A DNA stretch of 64,000 bases, from contig NZ_NFKJ01000015.1 of assembly GCF_002160325.1 (NCBI RefSeq), positions 1 through 64,000 of the forward strand. The letters run 5' to 3'. Below, piece by piece: positions 42,207 to 50,187 of the stretch. This DNA comes from Lachnoclostridium sp. An181. Its GTDB lineage: Bacteria; Bacillota; Clostridia; Lachnospirales; Lachnospiraceae. Numbering within the stretch: position 1 is the first letter of the stretch; each line of letters opens with the position of its first letter. Below the pieces are notes generated by a model. That model had not been told where the DNA came from, did no database searches, and worked only from the letters and a program-made list of their open reading frames with translations. Position numbers and translations under genes: made by a program.

Positions 42207-42992
42207 ATGAGTATTGAAGTAAAAAATCTATGTGCAGCGTACAATGAAAGAGTGATACTCTCTGATGTGAATCTAAAAATCCCAAAAGGCAGGATCACCA
42301 TGCTCATTGGTCAGAACGGATGTGGAAAATCAACTTTATTAAAGACAATGGCGCGCATTTTGCCGGCGAAAAAAGGGGATATCTTTTTGGAAGGAAAGAA
42401 CATGGCCGGCATGACCAAGAAAGCCATTGCAAGGAGATTGGCGGTCTTGCCGCAAAGTCCGGTCGTACCGGAGGGGATCCTTGTCAAAGAGTTGGTGGGA
42501 TACGGGCGGTTTCCCTATCAAAAACCACTGTCCGGACTTGGGAGAGAAGATCACAAAATCATAAATTGGGCCATGGAGAAGACAGGGGTGTACGAGCTTA
42601 GAGAGCGGAAGGTGGAGGAATTGTCCGGAGGCCAAAGGCAGAGAGTGTGGCTGGCTTTGGCGCTTGCTCAAAAGACAGGGGTCCTTTTGCTTGATGAGCC
42701 CACAACGTATCTGGATATGGCGCATCAGCTGGAGATTCTGGAACTTTTAAAAAAGCTAAATCAGGAAGAAGAGGTGACGATCGTGGTAGTTATACACGAG
42801 CTGAACCATGCGGCAAAATTTGGAGATCATATCGTAGGGCTGAAAAACGGGGAGGTTTTGTTCGAGGGAACTCCGGAGGATGTCATTTGCCGGGAGAATT
42901 TAAGGAATCTTTACGAGATCGATGCTGTACTTGTAAATCAAAGAGAAAAAGGTTATCCAATCTGTATGGATTATTCGCTGATTGGTAGGTGA
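42207..42992 (+). CDS. Siderophore ABC transporter ATP-binding protein
   Basis: 261 aa. Walker A G-Q-N-G-C-G-K-S (35-42), signature L-S-G-G-Q-R-Q-R-V, Walker B V-L-L-L-D-E-P-T and the switch His (V-I-H-E-L-N-H) are intact. FhuC/FecE-type, it drives import of the siderophore through the two permeases. It is the last gene of the operon; the region behind it contains the promoter of the next gene rather than a clear terminator. Confidence 0.95.
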   Translation: MSIEVKNLCAAYNERVILSDVNLKIPKGRITMLIGQNGCGKSTLLKTMARILPAKKGDIFLEGKNMAGMTKKAIARRLAVLPQSPVVPEGILVKELVGYGRFPYQKPLSGLGREDHKIINWAMEKTGVYELRERKVEELSGGQRQRVWLALALAQKTGVLLLDEPTTYLDMAHQLEILELLKKLNQEEEVTIVVVIHELNHAAKFGDHIVGLKNGEVLFEGTPEDVICRENLRNLYEIDAVLVNQREKGYPICMDYSLIGR

Positions 42993-43080
42993 GGATGGCA
43001 TCCTGGATGAAATGTATCAGATTATTGAAGAGATGGGCGCAGAAAAGACGATTTTTCTGTGCTCTTTTCGATTATTAGTA

Positions 43081-43151
43081 TTAACAAGGCATCGTTTTTC
43101 CGCTATAATAGAGGAACAATAAAGTTACGGCAAAATAAGAAAATTTGCCGT
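43081..43151 (+). promoter_or_regulatory. xpaC-telA promoter and leader hairpin
   Basis: TTAACA (43081-43086), 17 nt, TATAAT (43104-43109). About 17 nt later ACGGCAAA (43127-43134) pairs with TTTGCCGT (43144-43151), and TTT follows. This is terminator-like, so it may be an attenuator or the end signal of the siderophore operon. Confidence 0.55.
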
Positions 43152-43182
43152 TTTGGCATCATCAGAAAAAGGAGCAGTAAAA

Positions 43183-44415
43183 ATGAGAAATGGTTGGGAT
43201 TTTGAAAGATTCGGCGAGGATATCAGGAGAACTGTGCAGGGCGCGGTGGATTCCGGAGATTTTCGCAGGCTGAATCAGACAATACAGGAAACGATTGGAA
43301 AAGCTGTGAATGGTTTCGGGGATGCATACCGCCAGGCAAGGGGAAACAATGGGAGAGAAGACTATGGATATGATTACCGGCAAAAGGCTAATCCGGACTG
43401 GCAGAAGGTAGATTTGGACAAACTAAAACAACCCACGCTCTATGCAAAGACAACCGCCACAAAAGTGGTCGGGATCATTTTGGCCAGCATTGGATATGCG
43501 GCAGGAGGAGCCCTGCTTTTAGGGCTTTTGATAACAGGGGTCACAACGCTGATCATCGGAAATAACATCGGCATGCAGCTTGCGCTCAGTATTCTGTTAG
43601 TCCTTGTCCTTGGCTGTGCAGTGATGGCAGTCATTGGAACAAAGATGCTCGGGCGTGTAAAACGTTTCCGAAACTATGTACAGCAGATTGGAAATAAAGC
43701 TTACTGTAATGTCAGCGACTTTGCAAACCGGTACGGGAAAAGGGAAAAATTTGTTGTCAAAGATTTGGAGTGGATGATCGCAAAGGGCTGGTTTATACAG
43801 GGGCATCTGGATGATCAAAAAGCCTGCCTGATCACCACGAATGCGGCCTATGATGAATACAAAAGCCTGATGGCGCGGATGCGGGAAGAAAAAGAACGCT
43901 CACAGTCCGAGGCATTCCAAAAAAAGAGGCAGGAAGAAGAGCAGAAAAATAGAAGGGCAGCCGCTGATCCGAAGATACAGGAAGTCATTGATACGGGAAA
44001 TCGGTATATTGCAAAATTGAAAGAGTGCAACGATGCGATTCCGGGGGAAGTTGTGTCAGAGAAGATTTCCAGGATGGAATTATTGACAAGGCGGATTTTT
44101 GAAAGAGTTGAGCAGGAGCCGGATACGGTTTCAGATATCCGAAGACTGATGGAATATTATCTGCCAACAGCAGTGAAACTTTTGGAAGCTTATGAGGAAC
44201 TGGACTCTTTGCCGGTACAGGGGGAAAATATCCTTTCTTCCAAAAAGGAGATAGAAGATACACTGGATACCTTGAACTTTGCATTTGAACAGCTTCTTGA
44301 CAGCCTTTTTCAGGATACGGCATGGGATGTATCTTCCGATATTTCCGTGCTGAAGACCATGCTTGCACAGGAAGGGCTGACAGGCAAAGATTTTAAGACA
44401 GGAGGAAAACGATGA
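43183..44415 (+). CDS. XpaC-like protein (5-bromo-4-chloroindolyl phosphate hydrolysis family)
   Basis: 410 aa from ATG 43183 (AAAAAGGAG about 9 nt upstream; the longer frame has no site). The soluble acidic N-terminus is followed by two adjacent membrane helices (about 88-150), then a long charged coiled coil with K-K-R-Q-E-E-E-Q-K-N-R. XpaC proteins are named for an old phosphatase-reporter phenotype; their biochemical role is unknown. They are almost always paired with TelA, as here: its stop overlaps the telA start (ATGA). An envelope-stress or toxic-anion role is inferred from that pairing. Confidence 0.88.
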   Translation: MRNGWDFERFGEDIRRTVQGAVDSGDFRRLNQTIQETIGKAVNGFGDAYRQARGNNGREDYGYDYRQKANPDWQKVDLDKLKQPTLYAKTTATKVVGIILASIGYAAGGALLLGLLITGVTTLIIGNNIGMQLALSILLVLVLGCAVMAVIGTKMLGRVKRFRNYVQQIGNKAYCNVSDFANRYGKREKFVVKDLEWMIAKGWFIQGHLDDQKACLITTNAAYDEYKSLMARMREEKERSQSEAFQKKRQEEEQKNRRAAADPKIQEVIDTGNRYIAKLKECNDAIPGEVVSEKISRMELLTRRIFERVEQEPDTVSDIRRLMEYYLPTAVKLLEAYEELDSLPVQGENILSSKKEIEDTLDTLNFAFEQLLDSLFQDTAWDVSSDISVLKTMLAQEGLTGKDFKTGGKR

Positions 44416-45542
44416 GCAACGATTTGAACGATTTGGAGACAACACCGACATTGACGTTGAATCCTTTTGAGGATAGCGCGCCCAAACCTGCAGAGGTGAA
44501 AAAGGAGGAGCCGGTCATGGACGAGAGTGTTCTGTCGGAGGAAGAGAAAAGGATGGCAGAACAGTTTGCAAAACAGATCGATCTTACCAATTCATCCATG
44601 ATCCTGCAGTATGGGGCCGGAACCCAGAAGAAGATGGCTGACTTTTCTGAGACAGCCCTTGAAAATGTGAGGACAAAAGATCTGGGGGAGGTGGGAACTC
44701 TTCTTGGAAACGTGGTGCAGGAGTTGAAAGATTTTGACGAGGAAGAGGAGAGGGGATTCTTTGGCATCTTTAAAAAGCAGGCAAATAAAATTCAAAATCT
44801 AAAGGCAAAATATGCCAAGGCTGAAGCAAACATCAATCAGATCTGCAAAGTCCTGGAAAATCATCAGGTCAAACTGATGAAGGATATTGCACTTCTTGAC
44901 AAAATGTATGAGCTGAACCTTACTTACTTTAAAGAGCTGACCATGTACATTCTTGCGGGAAAGAAAAAGTTAAAAGAAGTGCGTGAGGGACAACTTGCAG
45001 ACATGACCATGACGGCGCAGAGAAGCGCTCTTGCAGAGGATGCGCAGGCTGCCAGAGATATGGAGTCTATGTGCCAGAGATTTGAAAAGAAGATTCATGA
45101 CCTGGAGCTTACAAGAATGGTGTCCATCCAGACAGCGCCGCAGATTCGCCTTGTACAGAACAACGATACAGTAATGGTGGAAAAAATACAGTCCACGATC
45201 GTGAACACGATTCCTCTTTGGAAGAGCCAGATGGTACTGGCCCTTGGCGTGGCGCATTCCACACAGGCTGCCAAAGCGCAAAGAGAGGTCACGGATATGA
45301 CAAACGAGCTGCTGCGGAAGAATGCGGAGACATTAAAAATGGCGACGATTGAGACTGCGAAGGAATCCGAGCGCGGCATTGTGGATATGGAGACGCTGAA
45401 AGCGACAAACGAATCCCTCATCTCAACGTTGGATGAAGTGATGAATATCCAGCAGGAGGGAAGAAGAAAACGGCAGGAAGCAGAAGTGGAGATGCAGAAA
45501 CTGGAAAATGAATTAAAGGAAAAACTTCTGCAGCTCAGATAA
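44412..45542 (+). CDS. telA: TelA-family toxic anion resistance protein
   Basis: 376 aa, no membrane segment. It is largely helical with the family block L-L-G-N-V-V-Q-E-L-K-D-F (about 97-108) and Q-T-A-P-Q-I-R-L-V-Q (about 238-247). Family members were linked to tellurite and cell-wall antibiotic tolerance. The molecular function is not settled. Translationally coupled to the XpaC-like gene; together they look like a small envelope-stress unit. A bidirectional terminator follows. Confidence 0.92.
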   Translation: MSNDLNDLETTPTLTLNPFEDSAPKPAEVKKEEPVMDESVLSEEEKRMAEQFAKQIDLTNSSMILQYGAGTQKKMADFSETALENVRTKDLGEVGTLLGNVVQELKDFDEEEERGFFGIFKKQANKIQNLKAKYAKAEANINQICKVLENHQVKLMKDIALLDKMYELNLTYFKELTMYILAGKKKLKEVREGQLADMTMTAQRSALAEDAQAARDMESMCQRFEKKIHDLELTRMVSIQTAPQIRLVQNNDTVMVEKIQSTIVNTIPLWKSQMVLALGVAHSTQAAKAQREVTDMTNELLRKNAETLKMATIETAKESERGIVDMETLKATNESLISTLDEVMNIQQEGRRKRQEAEVEMQKLENELKEKLLQLR

Positions 45543-45546
45543 AAAA

Positions 45547-45584
45547 TGGAGGCAAAATCCTTAGTAAAAAGGAAACTGCCTCCA
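45547..45584. terminator. Bidirectional terminator between telA and pepD
   Basis: TGGAGGCA pairs with TGCCTCCA, with an inner TCCT/AGGA stem and A/T runs on both flanks. Confidence 0.75.
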
Positions 45585-45589
45585 ATTCT

Positions 45590-47056
45590 TTATTCTGATA
45601 TCACTGCCAGGTTTTGCAGTACCGCGATCATAAGTTGATAGAACCTTTCAAAGGAATCCAGTGGAAGAGATTCGTCCGGTGTATGGCAGTTGTAGATGGA
45701 AGGACCTACCGCAATGGCATCCAGCCCTGGGATTGCGTCTGAAAAAAGACCGCATTCAAGTCCTGCGTGTATGGCCTCGATCCGCAGTTCCCGGTTAAAA
45801 AGTTTTTGGTATGCTTTCTGAAATACTGTCCGGATCCGGGAATGTTCCTGGAAATCCCATCCAGGATACTCGCCGCTGCATTCAACGGTAAATCCAAATG
45901 TTCTGGCAAGGAGAAGGATACGTTCTTTGATTTCTTCCTGCAAAGAGGAGCAGGATGAGCGTGGGGAGAGAACAATATGCAAGGTGCTATCGTTCGTGCG
46001 GATCACTCCCAGATTGGAGGAAGTCACTACAAAGCCATGCTGGTTGATATTTCTCTTCTGTACACCATTGGGTGCCAGTAAAATGGCTCCAAGAAAGGCC
46101 TGCGTATCTTCTTTTGAAACTACCCGGGCTGTTTCATTTGGATGTATGGAAATCTTACAGGAAAAACCCGGTTCGAAACCTTCCAGCTCCAGAGCAATGA
46201 TGTTGAGAAGAGTTTGCGCAGTGCAGGAGGCATCTTGTGCCTGTCTTTCATCCTTGTAGAGGATGGATGCCAGACATTCACGCGGGATGGCGTTGTCCTT
46301 GCTCCCTCCACATACATTTACAAGCATACCGTCTGTCTTTGTTAAAAGATTCATCAGTACCCTGGCCATCAAAAGATTTGCATTTGCACGCTCTTTTTGA
46401 ATATCCATTCCGGAATGGCCGCCGAGGAGTCCGGTAAGATCAAGCACCAGAAGAGTCCCCTTTTCCTGTTTTCTTTGGATTGGGCGGATGAGTTCGATCC
46501 GCACTCCTCCGGCACAGCTGACGGTCGCAACCCCTTCTTCTTCTGAGTCCATGTTGATCATTGTTCGGGCTGTGATGAGGGATTTATCCAGCTCCTTTGC
46601 GCCGCCCAGCCCGATTTCCTCCTCAGTTGTAAAGACGCATTCAAGCGGCGGATGGGAAAGTGCGCTGTCATCCAGCAATGTGAGCATCAAAGCAATGGCG
46701 ACGGCGTTATCCGCTCCAAGTGTGGTCCCGTCTGCTGTGAGAATTCCGTCCTTTTCATGGAGATGCAAGCCTTCAGATGTAAAATCGTGGTCTGTATCCG
46801 CACGTTTTTCGCAGACCATGTCCAGATGGCCCTGCAGCATGACAGGAGCAGCATTTTCTCCGCCATTGCAGCCGGCTTTTTTTATAATGATATTGTGCAT
46901 GGTATCCTGGTAAACCCAAAGATTTCTTTTCTTTGCAAATGTCACGAGATAATCGCTGATGGCTTTTTCATTTTTGGAACCTCTTGGAATAGCGCTGATA
47001 TCCTCAAAAAAGTGAAAAAGCTTTTCCGGTTTTCTGTCTGTGATAATGTATTCCAT
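45590..47056 (-). CDS. pepD: Aminoacyl-histidine dipeptidase (M20 family)
   Basis: 488 aa from ATG 47056 (GGTGG 8 nt upstream; a GTG four codons earlier is possible). M20 zinc peptidase with metal ligands in Q-G-H-L-D-M-V, L-G-A-D-N (bridging Asp), T-T-E-E-E-I-G (Glu ligand and base) and M-D-S-E. The lid domain is present, so this is the long PepD-type rather than a simple deacylase. It cleaves Xaa-His and other dipeptides in the cytoplasm. It stands alone, convergent to telA. Confidence 0.94.
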   Translation of the reverse strand: MEYIITDRKPEKLFHFFEDISAIPRGSKNEKAISDYLVTFAKKRNLWVYQDTMHNIIIKKAGCNGGENAAPVMLQGHLDMVCEKRADTDHDFTSEGLHLHEKDGILTADGTTLGADNAVAIALMLTLLDDSALSHPPLECVFTTEEEIGLGGAKELDKSLITARTMINMDSEEEGVATVSCAGGVRIELIRPIQRKQEKGTLLVLDLTGLLGGHSGMDIQKERANANLLMARVLMNLLTKTDGMLVNVCGGSKDNAIPRECLASILYKDERQAQDASCTAQTLLNIIALELEGFEPGFSCKISIHPNETARVVSKEDTQAFLGAILLAPNGVQKRNINQHGFVVTSSNLGVIRTNDSTLHIVLSPRSSCSSLQEEIKERILLLARTFGFTVECSGEYPGWDFQEHSRIRTVFQKAYQKLFNRELRIEAIHAGLECGLFSDAIPGLDAIAVGPSIYNCHTPDESLPLDSFERFYQLMIAVLQNLAVISE

Positions 47057-47420
47057 CGTTGTATCCACCGTCTCTTTCTTGTTCTTAAATTGTGTAATTT
47101 ACCCGAAACATATTATAGCAGATTTGTTTTGGCATTTCATCAATATAAAGTGATAAAAGAATAACTTTTTAACTTGTAAAAATAAACAAGAGTCATCCAA
47201 AATAAAAAAACAACAGAAAAATTTTCCATGGAAATGAAGATTGACGGAAGGCTGTATTTCGGATATAGTTAATATTATATATTTTTAACATAAAGGAAAG
47301 GTTAGGAATGCCGGAGCACAAAAGTAAGTGGCCCTGGCAGAGATTTGTCTGCAGACAGCCGTCAAAGTCAGGCGTGTTTGACATTGCTCTGTTGTTTTGC
47401 GGGAATAAAAGGAGTATGGT
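47057..47420 (+). promoter_or_regulatory. Intergenic region with promoter and long leader of the transglutaminase-like gene
   Basis: Plus-strand promoter TTGACG (47241-47246), 17 nt, TATAGT (47264-47269). The following 145-nt leader has a perfect TGTCTGCAGACA palindrome (47346-47357) inside a larger GGC/GCC-closed fold. I do not recognise a riboswitch class. No gene is seen. Confidence 0.45.
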
Positions 47421-48494
47421 ATGAATAAATTTGTACAACAGAAGAAAAATTTAAACAATAATTTTGTACAACACAAGAAAAAAATGAAAACGCAGTGGAA
47501 ATTTGCGATTGCGTTTGCGGTGGCCGGACTTCTTGTCATTGCCACTTTGCTCAGGCAGCAGACATTGTCTGATGCCACAGTTACAAAATTAAAAGATATT
47601 CCAAGATCAGGGCAGGCTGTGGTATCGGATTTTTATGTTTCCCAGCTGAAGGAAAAAGAAAAGGCAGCTTATGATCTGATGAAAGAGAAACTGGAGAAAA
47701 AAGAAGGAGGAGTCGTGGAGTTTCCAAAAGCCCTAAACGGAAAAGAATATACAAGGGTGGTCAATGCTCTGGAATTTGAGGGCGGAAATAATTTTTACGG
47801 ACTGTACGAGATTCCCATGACCGAGGATGATGTATATGTCAAGTACATAGAAGATGATATTGTCAAACTGCAGGACCCTGTGATCACAAAAGCGATTTTG
47901 TTTTTATCAAGCGCTGAAAAGATCGATGAGCAGGGGAAATACGCGGACGACGGTACAGTCACAAATCTGGAAGAAGTGGCTAAAGGCCTTTCTGTGAATT
48001 CAGAAGATAAACTTGCCGAAATCGATGAGATCCAGAAAAAAACAGAACAAATACTGGATGAAGTCATAAAAGGACTTCCGGAAGATTACGGAGAAAAGAA
48101 AACTGTGGATTACTTTTTGGAATGGATGGATAAAAACCTGGAATTCTTTGAGACAGATGAGGATGCGGCGGACATGAGCGAGATGTTTGAAAGATTTTAC
48201 AGGCCGAACCATCTGGCAGCGGTCGTGGACAAAAAGGCCAATGCGACAGGATATGCCAAAATTCTCGCAGAGCTTTGCAACCGGGCGGGCATGGAATCCC
48301 ACATTGTGATAGGACAATGGAAAGGCAGCTGGCTTTCAGGGGAGAGCTATGTGTTATGTGCTGTTTCCATGAATGACCAGACGATCTACGTGGATGCAAG
48401 CGGAGCGAAGGCGGGCGTACTCGCTGACCACAAGTATTTGACAGAGAAAGAGGCAAAGAATCATATGGACTTTGTCGAATATTTTGAGTACTAG
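47421..48494 (+). CDS. Membrane-anchored transglutaminase-like protein, probably inactive
   Basis: 357 aa. AAAGGAG lies 6 nt before this ATG, so the N-terminal double repeat (N-K-F-V-Q-Q-K-K-N then N-N-F-V-Q-H-K-K-K) is truly translated. One membrane helix (about 28-45) puts the rest outside. The C-terminal half has the outline of a transglutaminase-like core: a helix A-T-G-Y-A-K-I-L-A-E-L-C-N-R-A-G-M, then H-I-V-I-G, then Y-V-D-A-S-G. The catalytic Cys position (G-x-C-x-G-Y-A) is N-A-T-G-Y-A and the His strand reads S-Y-V-L-C. It may be a binding rather than a catalytic domain. Function unknown; alone on its transcript. Confidence 0.75.
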   Translation: MNKFVQQKKNLNNNFVQHKKKMKTQWKFAIAFAVAGLLVIATLLRQQTLSDATVTKLKDIPRSGQAVVSDFYVSQLKEKEKAAYDLMKEKLEKKEGGVVEFPKALNGKEYTRVVNALEFEGGNNFYGLYEIPMTEDDVYVKYIEDDIVKLQDPVITKAILFLSSAEKIDEQGKYADDGTVTNLEEVAKGLSVNSEDKLAEIDEIQKKTEQILDEVIKGLPEDYGEKKTVDYFLEWMDKNLEFFETDEDAADMSEMFERFYRPNHLAAVVDKKANATGYAKILAELCNRAGMESHIVIGQWKGSWLSGESYVLCAVSMNDQTIYVDASGAKAGVLADHKYLTEKEAKNHMDFVEYFEY

Positions 48495-48590
48495 ACAGAA
48501 AGGAGCTGCCAAAATACTATCTTTTTGTACAGAACCTTAAAACAATATAAAAATTCTTATGAAATAATTAAATATTGTGTATAGAAAGAG

Positions 48591-48619
48591 TTGACTTTGT
48601 ATGTCGAATTTGCTATATT
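48591..48619 (+). promoter_or_regulatory. Promoter of the licT-PTS operon
   Basis: TTGACT (48591-48596), 17 nt, TATATT (48614-48619). Confidence 0.7.
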
Positions 48620-48641
48620 TTAAATAACTTCATTAGCAGAT

Positions 48642-48722
48642 GGGTTGTTACTGTATGGCAGGCAAAACCAGATTTTATGAGCGGAGTTCATAAAAGCTCT
48701 GTTTATAGGGTTTGGTTTTTTT
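48642..48722 (+). promoter_or_regulatory. RAT antiterminator site and overlapping terminator
   Basis: The ribonucleic antiterminator starts GGGTTGTTACTG at 48642 and ends GCAAAACC at 48669, close to the BglG/LicT consensus. It overlaps the start of a terminator (AAAACCA with TGGTTTT, inner TTTTATGA/TCATAAAA) that ends in a T-run at 48716-48722. The antiterminator encoded next should bind it and open its own operon. Confidence 0.85.
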
Positions 48723-48758
48723 GTTTCAAGGACATATAAACAAGGCAGGAAGTGTATT

Positions 48759-49592
48759 ATGGTTATTGAGAAAGTGATTAATAATAATATCATTTCTGCG
48801 CACGATGAAACAGGAGGAGAAGTAGTAGTAATGGGCCGGGGCATTGGGTATGCCAGAAGGCCGGGGCAGGACGTTGATGAGACCAGAGTGGAAAAAGTCT
48901 TTCACATCAAAAGCCGGACTGTCGCAGAGCAATTTAAAGAGCTGCTCGCACATATGCCTTTGGAACATGTGCAGATTTCAAATGATATTATTTCTTATGC
49001 AAAGAAGAATTTGAATTTGAAACTGAATCAAAGTATTTATGTGACGCTCACCGACCACATTAATTTTACTATTGAGCGATACAACCAGGGGATCAAACCT
49101 CAGAATGCATTACTGTGGGATATCAAGCGGTTTTACAATCAGGAGTATCAGCTCGGCAAATATGCTCTTAAGATCATGAAGGAGCGTCTGCATCTTGAAC
49201 TGCCTGATGATGAAGCAGGTTTCATTGCCCTGCATATCGTAAATGCGGAATACGGTACAAAACTCGGGGATGCATTGAAGTTTCCGAATCTTTTAAAGGA
49301 TATCATGAGCATTGTCTCAAAAGAGCTTGGCATTGAGCTTGATGAAGAGTCTTTGCACTATGAAAGGTTCGTGACTCATGTAAAATTTCTTGTACAGCGC
49401 ATATACCGGCAGGAACTGCTGGGGAATGAGGATGAGCTGGCAGAAATGATGGAGAAAAAGTACCAGAAAGAATATAGCTGCAGTAAAAAAATTGCAGATT
49501 ATATTGAAAAAGAGACAGGTACAAGGATCTCAAAAGAAGAGATCGCATATCTGGCTATACACATCAAAAGAGTAACTATAATAGAAAAATAA
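48759..49592 (+). CDS. licT: BglG/LicT-family transcription antiterminator
   Basis: 277 aa. The N-terminal co-antiterminator RNA-binding domain (about 1-55; K-V-I-N-N-N-I-I-S-A and G-R-G-I-G-Y) is followed by two PRD domains with paired regulatory histidines (D-H-I-N-F in PRD1, A-L-H-I-V-N-A-E-Y in the PRD1 end, H-I-K-R in PRD2). It binds the RAT site in its own leader and stops termination when the PTS reports sugar. Autoregulated; the following two genes are its PTS targets. It could equally be called GlcT. Confidence 0.92.
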   Translation: MVIEKVINNNIISAHDETGGEVVVMGRGIGYARRPGQDVDETRVEKVFHIKSRTVAEQFKELLAHMPLEHVQISNDIISYAKKNLNLKLNQSIYVTLTDHINFTIERYNQGIKPQNALLWDIKRFYNQEYQLGKYALKIMKERLHLELPDDEAGFIALHIVNAEYGTKLGDALKFPNLLKDIMSIVSKELGIELDEESLHYERFVTHVKFLVQRIYRQELLGNEDELAEMMEKKYQKEYSCSKKIADYIEKETGTRISKEEIAYLAIHIKRVTIIEK

Positions 49593-49612
49593 GAGAGGAG
49601 AGTCAGAAAAAG

Positions 49613-50101
49613 ATGTTTGGTCTATTTAAGAAAAAAGGGGATGGCGCGTATGTGCTGGGAGCGCCTGCAAAAGGAAAAGCAATTGCTTTAAACGAGGTGA
49701 ATGATCCAACATTTGGTGAAGGAATGCTTGGACAGGGAGCTGCCATTATTCCTGAGGAAGGAAAAATATATGCTCCGGCTGATGGAGAGATCGGAATGGT
49801 CTTCGATACTCTTCATGCAGTGACTATGGTGACAGACAATGGAGCAGAGGTACTCATCCATGTTGGACTGGACACAGTTCAGTTAAAAGGGGAAGGGTAT
49901 GAAGCGCATGTAAAAGCAGGAGATAAAGTGAAAAAAGGTGATCTTCTTCTCACGGTTGATCTTGAGAAAGTAAAATCTGCAGGATACGACACAGTTACTC
50001 CGGTTGTTGTGTGCAATACGGATCAGTTTGCATCCGTGACAGGACAGACAGGAAAAGATGTGGCGCCTGGAGATGCACTTGTTGAAATTCAGGCAAAATA
50101 A
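49613..50101 (+). CDS. PTS glucose-type EIIA component
   Basis: 162 aa, the size of a free glucose-class EIIA (Crr-like). The phosphorylated histidine is H83 in H-V-G-L-D-T-V-Q-L-K-G; the second active-site His (L-H-A-V-T-M-V near 65) is present. It accepts phosphate from HPr and passes it to the EIIB domain of the next gene. A 20-nt gap behind licT and no promoter between, so it is under RAT control. Confidence 0.93.
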   Translation: MFGLFKKKGDGAYVLGAPAKGKAIALNEVNDPTFGEGMLGQGAAIIPEEGKIYAPADGEIGMVFDTLHAVTMVTDNGAEVLIHVGLDTVQLKGEGYEAHVKAGDKVKKGDLLLTVDLEKVKSAGYDTVTPVVVCNTDQFASVTGQTGKDVAPGDALVEIQAK

Positions 50102-50187
50102 CATTGGTATTTTGGCCTGTACATACGGGCTTAAAATATAAGAAAAGGGATTAATGAGGAAAGAGACAGAGGAGGTAAATGTAAATT

